This document shows positions 10,705 to 21,210 of a stretch of DNA of 64,000 nucleotides, piece after piece. The stretch is from NCBI RefSeq assembly GCF_043641665.1, contig NC_092189.1:11928333-11992332 (forward strand), written 5' to 3'. Every line of letters begins with the position of its first letter. The first letter of the stretch is position 1. Position numbers and translations under genes: made by a program. This stretch comes from Enoplosus armatus (taxonomy: Eukaryota; Chordata; Actinopteri; Centrarchiformes; Enoplosidae). Under the pieces are notes generated by a model that had not been told where the DNA came from, did not search any database, and saw only the letters and a program-made list of their open reading frames with translations.

Positions 10705-13143
10705 ATGGCAACCCGAGGCCAACCCTACCCTGCAAGTGTAAGATGGCGATTGTCTTGTATATTACGTTGTCAAGTGGGATTTCTCATTTTGCTTACTTTC
10801 ATGGGTGATAGAGTGGCTGGCCAGATTCGTTATTCTATTCCAGAGGAGATGAAAAAGGGCTCCATTATTGGCAATGTAGCACAAGACCTCGGCCTGGATC
10901 TGAAAAGGCTCCGCTCTGGCCGGGCCCGTATCGTGAGCGGGGAAAACATCCAGCACACCGAGCTAAAGACAGACAAAGGGATTCTAGTCGTGAATGAGAG
11001 AATAGACCGAGAGCAGCTTTGTGGAGACGTGACACCGTGCAGCTTCAGCTTCGAAATCATTTTAGAAAACCCAATCGAACTTCATCGTGTCACTGTCGAA
11101 ATTGTAGATATAAACGATAACACTCCTTTCTTTCCAAATAAAGACATCCAGTTTGAAATGAGCGAATCTGCTACAATTGGAGCTAAATTTCCTGTTGAAA
11201 GCGCAGTTGATCCTGATGTTGGACTTAACGCCTTACAAAATTACATTCTATCGCCTAATAATTATTTCATTCTGAAACAACATGCAAATCCAGACGGCAG
11301 TAAATACGCTGAATTGGTGCTCCAGAAGGCATTGGACAGAGAGGAACACCCCAGCCTCCCTCTAAAAGTGATAGCTGTCGACGGTGGAAACCCTCAGAGA
11401 TCTGGTACCGTGAATATAAATGTATCTGTATTAGACGCAAACGATAATGCTCCTGTATTTAACCAGTCAGTTTACAGCGCCGTTGTCGTTGAAAATGCGC
11501 CAAAAGGAACTTACATTACAACAGTTAACGCTACTGATGCAGACATTGGCACCAACGGGGAAATTATATTCAGTTTTTCGAAAATAAAAGGCAGCACGGT
11601 AGATATGTTCAGTATCGATGAAAGCACAGGTGTTATATCAGTTGCTGGACTTATAGACTTTGAAAAAGAGAAGAAATATGAGCTTAGGATAGAGGCACGG
11701 GATCGAGGAGGTTTGACTGGGACCAGTAAGGTTATAATAGATGTTAGTGACGTCAATGACAACGTTCCAGTTATTAATATCATGTCATTTTCTAATATTA
11801 TATCAGAAGATGCCCCTCTCGGCACAACAGTAGCTGTTATCAATGTCAAAGACGCTGATTCAGAGAAAAATGGACAGATAATATGTACAATAGACAAAAC
11901 GCTTCCGTTTAAAATCCAGTCGTCCATAACGAACTACTATAATTTGGTGGCTGATCAGCATTTTGACAGAGAGACGACTTCTGTATATGATATTACAATA
12001 ATAGCCACCGACTCAGGGTCTGCTCCTCTGTCCAGCTCCGTCACATTGGAACTTAGAATCTCTGACGTAAACGATAACGGCCCATTGTTCGACAAAAACT
12101 CATATTCAGCTTACGTCACAGAGAATAATTCCCCTGCAATGTCCATCACCGCTGTCAGCGCGCGGGACTCTGACTGGAATCAAAACGCGAGAATCTCCTA
12201 TTTCCTGGAGGACACACTAATCAGCGGTAATCCAGTGTCTAACTATGTGTCCATAAACTCTGAAACTGGAGTTTTACATGCGGTGCGTTCGTTTGATTAT
12301 GAACAAATGAAAGAACTTCAGCTTACTGTGAAAGCGCAGGATGGAGGCTCCCCTCCACTCAGTAGCAACGTGACCGTGAAAATAATGATCCAGGACCAGA
12401 ACGACAACCCCCCTCAGGTTCTGTACCCAGTCCAGACTGGTGGCTCTCTGGTGGCTGAAATGGTGCCTCGTTCAGCAGATGTGGGCTATCTGGTCAGTAA
12501 AGTGGTGGCTGTTGATGTGGACTCTGGACAGAATGCCTGGCTCTCCTATAAACTGCAGAAAGCCACAGACAGGGCGCTGTTTGAAGTGGGCTTACAGAAT
12601 GGAGAAATAAGAACTATCCGCCAAGTCACTGATAAAGATGCTGTGAAACAAAGACTGACTGTTATAGTGGAGGACAACGGGCAGCCCTCTCGTTCAGCTA
12701 CAGTCATTGTTAACGTGGCGGTGGCGGACAGCTTCCCTGAAGTGCTGTCGGAGTTCACTGACTTTACACACGACAAGGAGTACAACGACAACCTGACTTT
12801 TTACTTAGTGTTGGCTCTGGCTGTAGTTTCCTTCCTCTTCATCACGTGTTTAGTGGTTATTATATCGGTGAAAATCTACAGATGGAGACAGTCTCGCGTC
12901 CTGTATCACTCCAATCTCCCTGTGATTCCATATTATCCACCACGTTACTCAGACACTTTGGGGACAGGGACTCTCCAACACGTGTACAACTACGAGGTGT
13001 GCAGGACGACTGACTCCAGAAAGAGTGACATGAAATATATGCAACCGATGAGTCAAAGTTTAGTGAGTGTGGATGGAGCTGAAACTGATACACCGCAGGT
13101 GGACAAGCAACTGTCAGGCAACTGTTCTCAAATGTCAACTTTG
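10705..13143 (+). CDS. pcdhg: Protocadherin gamma-like variable exon 4, alternative tail
   Basis: Codes for 813 residues: signal peptide 1-39, mature QIRYSIPEEM, EC1-EC6 and membrane helix. The tail follows the common sequence up to TTDSRKSD and then switches to a different 38-residue end (MKYMQPMSQS ... SQMSTL) instead of CKFGRAGSQN ... DSPLE. The exon ends TTG|GTGAGT, again phase 0, so it can join the same constant exon. EC1-EC5 are distinct from exons 1-3, while EC6 and the helix are the homogenised version. Only exon 5 shares this tail. Confidence 0.95.
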
Positions 13144-13258
13144 GTGAGTGATATATTTAATATTTTATTGTCCATTTTCTCATTGTTAATTTTGTATTCT
13201 TTGTTCCTTAACTAGTTGGATTGAAGTGCAGGCAAACGGCTTTCACCAGCACCTCGGT

Positions 13259-13279
13259 GTCACTGTCCATGGTGCTGGA
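13259..13279 (-). promoter_or_regulatory. RE1-like REST site, inverted
   Basis: On the minus strand it reads TCCAGCACC, gap AT, GGACAGTGAC. That is three to four mismatches to the RE1 consensus with canonical spacing, in the opposite orientation to the other sites in the window. Confidence 0.6.
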
Positions 13280-14047
13280 ACAGTTGATGGATTCTTTTTG
13301 AAGTAATTTTCCTCACCTCTTGTATTGAAGGTGAAGCTATAGATTTCTAAGGTAAAGAAACAGCATTACTTCAACAAACGCCACAATAGGAACATTTCAT
13401 ATAGACTCAAGCTAACCACTGTCTGGGTGTGTTTTTTTCCCCAGACATTTCCATACATCTTAAGATTGTCCCTGAACAGTTGCAGTTTAGCAACTTTTTT
13501 ACAAACACGTTTTTTTCAGTTGCAAATATATTGATATTCTCAAGATCTGTGTTCGCAAATGGCAATTGTGTTTCAATAAGAAAAATAACTACATACACAC
13601 TCTCCCAGATAAAATAAACATTATATGACAACTGAAAACAAAAGGCCCAGAATCGATGATTTCTCTTACCTCTTTTTTCCTTGCACATCTTATTTTTCAG
13701 TATTTAGAATAAAGTAGGCTAATGTTTGATTGTTTAACATTCACATTTGTTTATTTTGTATTTCATTCTGTAGATCTTAATCTATGTTTCACCATACAGC
13801 ATCAGCAATGATGTTAACAGAAAAATGGCTTCATGAAATTTGAAATCAACTGATTTCACAATGATCTTAAACTTAGGATGCTTTTGTGGAACAGAGCCTG
13901 GTCAGTATTTAAGCGTCGGCTTCAGTCGTACTGCTCCTTTGTAAAACTTGAATCTATTTCTCATATGACAATAAAAACAATCAGTAATCTTTGAATACAG
14001 CATTTAAAGTGTTCCTAATAATGTGCACAGCACATACATTACCGTGG

Positions 14048-14074
14048 ATGGGCTCTGAGCGCCGCTGTTGATAC
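14048..14074 (+). promoter_or_regulatory. CSE promoter element of exon 5
   Basis: ATGGGCTCTGAGCG followed by CCGCTGTTGATAC. The octamer is invariant, but the bases after it (ATAC) differ from the usual GGTCA. 226 bp separate it from the start codon. Confidence 0.85.
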
Positions 14075-14299
14075 ATCACTGACTAACTGTCCAGATAAGC
14101 AGTGCAGCGGTCCACCCCTTTAATTCATTTCAGTGTTGTACTGCTTGGAAAGAAGGCGGTCTGACCCGTGATGGTTTCAAGTGCAGCATTTCTCGTGGAA
14201 TTTCTCTGCTGAAAATACCATTACTTTTTAAATATATGGATTTGATTACACCAGTTTTGCATTGAAAGGGATTACTGCGTCTCTGCCTTCGGATTTTTG

Positions 14300-16711
14300 A
14301 TGGCTTGTACGTGGATAACCGCTCGCAGAGGCCGATGGCAAGCACTGTTAGTCATTCTTTGTCTCTTCAAGCTGAGCTCGGTGACTGGACAGGCTCGGTA
14401 TTCCGTACCGGAGGAGCAGGCCGAGGGGTCTTTTGTTGGAAACATTGCTCGAGATTTAGGTCTGGATGTGGCGAGGCTCATGTCAGGTAAAGCTCGTATC
14501 ATTACAAAAGGAAGCCGACAGTACGTTGATTTAAACCGAGACAAAGGCACCCTTGTTATTAAAGAGCGAATCGACCGAGAAGAACTGTGTGGAAAGACGA
14601 CGCCCTGTAGCTTCAGTTTCGAGGTGATTTTAGAAAATCCAATCCAGCTCTATCGGGTAACAGTGGAGGTAATAGACATAAACGATAACAGTCCGTCGTT
14701 CCCAAAGGACGAAATCAAATTGAAGATTGTTGAAAGTGTCGCATCAGGGACTCGCTTCACTTTGGTGAGTGCAAACGACCCTGATGTCGGTATTAATGAC
14801 ATCCAAAAATATATGCTTAAACCTCCCGGTCATTTCAAACTGGAAGTACAGAGCCAGCCTGATGGAGGACAATTCATCGAGATGGTTTTACAAAACCCGT
14901 TAGACCGAGAGAAAGAGGAGACTCACGCACTCGTGCTGATTGCTTCAGATGGAGGGGAGCCACATAGATCAGGGACAGTGCGCATTCATATCACTGTGCT
15001 AGATGCTAACGATAATGCGCCAGTGTGTAGCCAGCCTGTTTATAAAGCAGATGTCAGGGAGAATTCTCCTGAAGGAACAGTGGTGACCTCAGTTAGTGCA
15101 AATGACGCAGATAATGGACAATATGGTGAAGTAACTTATTCAATTCCTTATTTGGCTAAAGATGCAAAACAGCTTTTTGAAGTGAATGTTAAAACTGGAG
15201 AGATTAAAGTTGCAGGTAAACTGGACTTTGAAAAATCAAAGACTTATCAATTAAACGTTCAGGCTAGTGACCATGGGGGATATTCAGATACTTGCAAAGT
15301 TGTTATTCAAATAATTGATGAGAATGACAACGTCCCTACAATCCAGCTTATGTCATTTTCTAACTCGATATCCGAGGATTCTCCCCCAGGTACAACTATA
15401 GCTGTTGTTAACGTTGATGATGAAGACTCTGATGGTAACGGTGTTGTCAAGTGCTCCATTAACTCTGACGTCCCTTTCAAAATCGAGTCTTCATTAACTG
15501 GATATTATACAATAGTCACCGAAGACTTCTTAGACAGAGAAAGTGTTGCTGAGTATAACATCACCATAACCGTCTCTGACCAAGGCTCTCCCTCTCTGTC
15601 TAGCAGTAAAAACATCAATGTAAAGGTGTCTGACGTGAATGACAGCCCACCCAAATTCGATCAACCAGAATATAGTAAGACTGTACCAGAGAACAACTCT
15701 CCTGGATTTTCTGTGTTTACTCTCAGTGCTCGTGATGCAGACTGGGGTCAAAACGCTCGGGTTTCTTACTTTGTGGAGGAGAAAGAGATTAATGGTGTAG
15801 CTGTGTCTTCGTTAGTGTCAGTAAACTCAGACAATGGTGTCATTCATGCAGTGAGGTCCTTTGATTATGAGCAAATCAAGTCGTTTGAATTTAACGTAAC
15901 TGCTCGTGATGCTGGATCCCCTCCACTGAGCTCCGTGGCAACTGTTAGAATAATGATCCAGGACCAGAACGACAACCCCCCTCAGGTTCTGTACCCAGTC
16001 CAGACTGGTGGCTCTCTGGTGGCTGAAATGGTGCCTCGTTCAGCAGATGTGGGCTATCTGGTCAGTAAAGTGGTGGCTGTTGATGTGGACTCTGGACAGA
16101 ATGCCTGGCTCTCCTATAAACTGCAGAAAGCCACAGACAGGGCGCTGTTTGAAGTGGGCTTACAGAATGGAGAAATAAGAACTATCCGCCAAGTCACTGA
16201 TAAAGATGCTGTGAAACAAAGACTGACTGTTATAGTGGAGGACAACGGGCAGCCCTCTCGTTCAGCTACAGTCATTGTTAACGTGGCAGTGGCGGACAGC
16301 TTCCCTGAAGTGCTGTCGGAGTTTACTGACTTTACTCACGACAAGGAGTACAACGACAACCTGACTTTTTACTTAGTGTTGGCTCTGGCTGTAGTTTCCT
16401 TCCTCTTCATCACGTGTTTAGTGGTTATTATATCGGTGAAAATCTACAGATGGAGACAGTCTCGCGTCCTGTATCACTCCAACCTCCCTGTGATTCCATA
16501 TTATCCACCACGTTACTCAGACACTTTGGGAACAGGGACTCTCCAACACGTGTACAACTACGAGGTGTGCAGGACGACTGACTCCAGAAAGAGTGACATG
16601 AAATATATGCAACCGATGAGTCAAAGTTTAGTGAGTGTGGATGGAGCTGAAACTGATACACCGCAGGTGGACAAGCAACTGTCAGGCAACTGTTCTCAAA
16701 TGTCAACTTTG
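14300..16711 (+). CDS. pcdhg: Protocadherin gamma-like variable exon 5, alternative tail
   Basis: Codes for 804 residues: signal peptide 1-30 (MACTWITARR start), mature QARYSVPEEQ, EC1-EC6, membrane helix. It ends with the same alternative 38-residue tail as exon 4 (MKYMQPMSQS ... SQMSTL) and donor TTG|GTGAGT, phase 0. The ectodomain is almost the same as exon 6, with most differences at the starts of EC2 and EC3. The EC4/EC5 linker reads DVNDS, losing the last Asn of the calcium motif DxNDN. EC1 retains C-x5-C (LCGKTTPC). It probably arose as a chimera: an exon 6-like front joined to an exon 4-like back. Confidence 0.95.
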
Positions 16712-16826
16712 GTGAGTGATATATTTAATATTTTGTTGTCCATTTTCTCATTGTTAATTTTGTATTCTTTGTTCCTTAACTAGTTGGATTGAAGTGCAGG
16801 CAAACGGCTTTCACCAGCACCTCGGT

Positions 16827-16847
16827 GTCACTGTCCATGGTGCTGGA
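16827..16847 (-). promoter_or_regulatory. RE1-like REST site, inverted
   Basis: Identical on the minus strand to the site at 13259 (TCCAGCACC, AT, GGACAGTGAC). It was copied with the spacer. Confidence 0.6.
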
Positions 16848-17076
16848 ACAGTTGATGGATTCTTTTTGAAGTAATTTTCCTCACCTCTTGAATTGAAAGT
16901 GAAGCTATAGATTTTTTATTGTAAAGAAACAGCATTACTTCAACAAGTGCCATAATAGGATGTAATATAGATGTAATGTAACATAGAATCAAACTAACCA
17001 CTGTCTTGGTGTTGTTTTTTCCAGACATATCCATACATAACAAGACTGCCCTTTAACAGTTGCAGTTTAACAACTC

Positions 17077-17114
17077 AATCAGATCAGTGGAAATGGCATC
17101 TGCAGTTTTCTAAG

Positions 17115-17140
<26 letters not shown>
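17077..17140. repeat. Insertion ending in poly-T (T26)
   Basis: About 60 bases present here and absent from the sister spacer after exon 4, ending in an uninterrupted run of 26 T (17115-17140). It could be a small retroposed piece in minus orientation or simply slippage expansion of an existing T run. The edges are placed by eye. Confidence 0.55.
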
Positions 17141-17145
<5 letters not shown>

Positions 17146-17688
17146 CAGGTTTTTTTTCAATTGCAAATATATTGATACTCTCAAGATATTTGTTAGGAAA
17201 TGGCAATTGTCGTTCAATAATAAAAATAACTGCATACACACTCTCCCAGATAAAATAAACATTATATGACAACTGAAAACAAAAGGCCCAGAATCGATGA
17301 TTTCTCTTACCTCTTTTTTCCTTGCACATCTTATTTTTCAGTATTTAGAATAAAGTAGGCTAATGTTTGATTGTTTAACATTCACATTTGTTTATTTTGT
17401 ATTTCATTCTGTCGATCTTAATCTATGTTTCACCATACAGCATCAGTAATGATGTTAACAGAAAAATGGCTTCATGAAATTTGAAATCAACTGATTTCAC
17501 AATGATCTTAAATTTAGGATGCTTTTGTGGAACAGAGCCTGGTCAGTATTTAAGCATCGGCTTCAGTCGTACTGCTCCTTTGTAAAACTTTAATCTATTT
17601 CTCATATGACAATGAAAACAATCAGTAATCTTTGAATACAGCATTTAAAGTGTTTCTAATAATGTGCACAGCACATACATTACCGTGG

Positions 17689-17715
17689 ATGGGCTCTGAG
17701 CGCCGCTGTTGATAC
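17689..17715 (+). promoter_or_regulatory. CSE promoter element of exon 6
   Basis: Identical to the exon 5 element (ATGGGCTCTGAGCG, CCGCTGTTGATAC), 226 bp before the start codon. Confidence 0.85.
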
Positions 17716-17940
17716 ATCACTGACTAACTGTCCAGATAAGCAGTGCAGCGGTCCACCCCTTTAATTCATTTCAGTGTTGTACTGCTTGGAAAGAAGGCGG
17801 TCTGACCCGTGATGGTTTCAAGTGCAGCATTTCTCGTGGAATTTCTCTGCTGAAAATACCATTACCTCTTCAATTTATGGATTTGATTACACCAGTTTTG
17901 CATTGAAAGGGATTACTGAGTCTCTGCCTTCGGATTTTTG

Positions 17941-20358
17941 ATGGCTTGTACGTGGATAACCGCTCGCAGAGGCCGATGGCAAGTACTGTTAGTCATTCTT
18001 TGTCTCTTCAAGCTGAGCTCGGTGACTGGACAGGCTCGGTATTCCGTACCGGAGGAGCAGGCCGAGGGGTCTTTTGTTGGAAACATTGCTCGAGATTTAG
18101 GTCTGGATGTGGCGAGGCTCATGTCAGGTAAAGCTCGTATCATTACAAAAGGAAGCCGACAGTACGTTGATTTAAACCGAGACAAAGGCACCCTTGTTAT
18201 TAAAGAGCGAATCGACCGAGAAGAACTGTGTGGAAAGACGACGCCCTGTAGCTTCAGTTTCGAGGTGATTTTAGAAAATCCAATCCAGCTCTATCGGGTA
18301 ACAGTGGAGGTAATAGACATAAACGATAACAGTCCGTCGTTCCCAAAGGAGGAAATCAATTTGAAGATTGTTGAAAATGCTGCATCAGGGACTCGTTTCT
18401 CACTAGAGAGTGCAGACGACCCTGATGTCGGTATTAATGACATCCAAAAATATATGCTTAAACCTCCCGGTCATTTCAAACTGGAAGTACAGAGCCAGCC
18501 TGATGGAGGACAATTCATCGAGATGGTTTTACAAAACCCGTTAGACCGAGAGAAAGAGGAGACTCACGCACTCGTGCTGATTGCTTCAGATGGAGGGGAG
18601 CCACATAGATCAGGGACAGTGCGCATTCATATCACTGTGCTAGATGCTAACGATAATGCGCCAGTGTGTAGCCAGCCTGTTTATAAAGCAGATGTCAGGG
18701 AGAATTCTCCTGAAGGAACAGTGGTGACCTCAGTTAGTGCAAATGATGCTGATAAAGGAGTCAATGGTGAAGTAACTTATTCCATAGCTCATGTCGCCAG
18801 AGAAGCAAAGCAACTTTTTGAAGTAAATGTTAAAACTGGAGAGATTAAAGTTGCAGGTAAACTGGACTTTGAAAAATCAAAGACTTATCAATTAAACGTG
18901 AAGGCTAGTGACCATGGGGGATATTCAGATACTTGCAAAGTTGTTATTCAAATAATTGACGAGAATGACAACGTCCCTACAATACAGCTTATGTCATTTT
19001 CTAACTCGATATCCGAGGATTCTCCCCCAGGTACAACTATAGCTGTTGTTAACGTTGATGATGAAGACTCTGATGGTAACGGTGTTGTCAAGTGCTCCAT
19101 TAACTCTGACGTCCCTTTCAAAATCGAGTCTTCATTAACTGGATATTATACAATAGTCACCGAAGACTTCTTAGACAGAGAAAGTGTTGCTGAGTATAAC
19201 ATCACCATAACCGTCTCTGACCAAGGCTCTCCCTCTCTGTCTAGCAGTAAAAACATCAATGTAAAGGTGTCTGACGTGAATGACAGCCCACCCAAATTCG
19301 ATCAACCAGAATATAGTAAGACTGTACCAGAGAACAACTCTCCTGGATTTTCTGTGTTTACTCTCAGTGCTCGTGATGCAGACTGGGGTCAAAACGCTCG
19401 GGTTTCTTACTTTGTGGAGGAGAAAGAGATTAATGGTGTAGCTGTGTCTTCGTTAGTGTCAGTAAACTCAGACAATGGTGTCATTCATGCAGTGAGGTCC
19501 TTTGATTATGAGCAAATCAAGTCGTTTGAATTTAACGTAACTGCTCGTGATGCTGGATCCCCTCCTCTGAGTTCCATGGCAACTGTTAGAATAATGATCC
19601 AGGACCAGAACGACAACCCCCCTCAGGTTCTGTACCCAGTCCAGACTGGTGGCTCTCTGGTGGCCGAAATGGTGCCTCGTTCAGCAGATGTGGGCTATCT
19701 GGTCAGTAAAGTGGTGGCTGTTGATGTGGACTCTGGACAGAATGCCTGGCTCTCCTATAAACTGCAGAAAGCCACAGACAGGGCGCTGTTTGAAGTGGGC
19801 TTACAGAATGGAGAAATAAGAACTATCCGCCAAGTCACTGATAAGGATGCTGTGAAACAAAGACTGACTGTTATAGTGGAGGACAACGGGCAGCCCTCTC
19901 GTTCAGCTACAGTCATTGTTAACGTGGCGGTGGCGGACAGCTTCCCTGAAGTGCTGTCGGAGTTCACTGACTTTACACACGACAAGGAGTACAACGACAA
20001 CCTGACTTTTTACTTAGTGTTGGCTCTGGCTGTAGTTTCCTTCCTCTTCATCACGTGTTTAGTGGTTATTATATCGGTGAAAATCTACAGATGGAGACAG
20101 TCTCGCGTCCTGTATCACTCCAACCTCCCTGTGATTCCATATTATCCACCACGTTACTCAGACACTTTGGGGACAGGGACTCTCCAACACGTGTACAACT
20201 ACGAGGTGTGCAGGACGACTGACTCCAGAAAGAGTGACTGTAAGTTCGGCAGAGCTGGTAGTCAGAACGTGCTGATAATGGACCCCAGTTCAACAGGGAC
20301 GATGCAGCGGATACAGAGTGAAAAGAGCATCCTGGATGAACCAGACTCTCCTCTAGAG
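17941..20358 (+). CDS. pcdhg: Protocadherin gamma-like variable exon 6
   Basis: Codes for 806 residues: signal peptide 1-30, mature QARYSVPEEQ, EC1-EC6, membrane helix and the standard DSPLE tail with donor GAG|GTGGGT, phase 0. It is a near copy of exon 5 through EC5. It differs in a cluster at the start of EC2 (EEINLKIVENAASG against DEIKLKIVESVASG) and at the start of EC3 (DKGVNGEVTYSIAHVA against DNGQYGEVTYSIPYLA). Like exon 5 it has DVNDS in the EC4/EC5 linker. It probably represents the parent of the duplicated front half. Confidence 0.95.
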
Positions 20359-20477
20359 GTGGGTTATGATCTATCATTTTTCACAAACTTGTAATGCAAC
20401 AATTATATAGTAGTATTTTTAGATTCCATATTTTACTTAGTTTCACACTAGGTCTCACTGCCTGCTCAACTTGCATC

Positions 20478-20501
20478 TTCAGTACCACTTGTAACAGCTC
20501 C
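20478..20501 (+). promoter_or_regulatory. Weak RE1-like site, widened spacing
   Basis: TTCAGTACC and TAACAGCTCC separated by 5 bases. It has several mismatches and a spacing outside the two usual classes, so it may be decayed or inactive. Confidence 0.35.
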
Positions 20502-20967
20502 TCTCAGAGTTGAGCCTTCTAATTGAAGTGAAAAAGAGTCAGTAAGGAAAATGCTCATCATAAAACGTCTACTCTGATGTTGTTACGTGTTACCAACCTT
20601 TAATGTGGGCCGCATTGGGTGTTTTGTGTCTGTTGTAATTCGAAAAAGTTTTAGGGACTTTCTTCTTCCACCTTAGTTCTTTTGTAGAGGGAGAAAGCAA
20701 ATGTAAAAGTACTTCAAAAGACTGTTTCTAGTTAACAACATGTCTCATGGTTGTACTGCATTTTGCTCTCCCACTTTAACTCTCTCTGTCACTTAATTCC
20801 TTTATAAGCTACATCTTGTTTATATTATTTCCCTATATCAAACACTTACATGCACACATTTAATTAAGATACATACAACGTTAGCTGGCTCCTACATACT
20901 CTCAACTGCTATCGAAAGAGGATTTTTTTCCCCCTTTTATTTAGTGGCAGCACTTGTTATTTTCATA

Positions 20968-20994
20968 TCGGACTCTGAGGGCCGCTGTTGGTCT
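20968..20994 (+). promoter_or_regulatory. CSE promoter element of exon 7
   Basis: TCGGACTCTGAGGG plus CCGCTGTTGGTCT, 216 bp before the start codon. Confidence 0.87.
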
Positions 20995-21210
20995 TCAAAG
21001 CACATGTGAAGCTTTTCAAATGCAGCTACGCCTCCAGTACTTCTCTTAGTGTACCGCGGAGCGCAGGACAGTCGACCTGCCTTTTCACCAGTGAATTTTT
21101 GGACGAATATATTCGCTGTCACACTGTGGATTCTGAACACATCTACAAAAGGTCGATACGGGCTTTTGCGACATACTTTTACGTGCTTTTGGGTGGATTG
21201 CTTCGGGAAT

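Larger units (their letters stand above)
13144..14299. other. Spacer between exons 4 and 5
   Basis: Nearly identical over most of its length to the spacer after exon 5 (16712-17940). Holds an inverted RE1-like site at 13259, the exon 5 CSE at 14048 and a 5' leader. In-frame read-through of the donor would add 23 hydrophobic residues. Confidence 0.85.
13144..16711 (+). repeat. Tandem segmental duplication, copy A (spacer plus exon 5)
   Basis: Copy A of a unit containing spacer, CSE, leader and exon. Copy B starts at 16712. The offset is 3641 bp at the CSE and at the ATG but 3568 bp at the preceding donor, a 73-bp length difference explained mostly by a poly-T-containing insertion in copy B. 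Similarity continues through EC5, and the tails then differ (alternative in A, standard in B). Confidence 0.88.
16712..17940. other. Spacer between exons 5 and 6
   Basis: Duplicate of the spacer after exon 4. Holds an inverted RE1-like site at 16827, a 26-base T run at 17115 within an insertion absent from the sister copy, and the exon 6 CSE at 17689. Confidence 0.85.
16712..20358 (+). repeat. Tandem segmental duplication, copy B (spacer plus exon 6)
   Basis: Copy B of the unit described for 13144-16711. The match to copy A runs from the splice donor of the preceding exon through CSE, leader and exon body to the homogenised EC6/helix block. It ends where the tail becomes the standard CKFGRAG type. 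Confidence 0.88.
20359..21210. other. Spacer between exons 6 and 7
   Basis: Holds a weak widened RE1-like site at 20478 and the exon 7 CSE at 20968. The open frame ahead of the exon 7 ATG is leader sequence without an ATG. Confidence 0.8.

Noticed and set aside
13144..13215. Hydrophobic 23-residue extension after exons 4 and 5 as an alternative C-terminus
   Set aside because: It is read-through into an AT-rich intron beyond a good donor; without transcript evidence it is not claimed.
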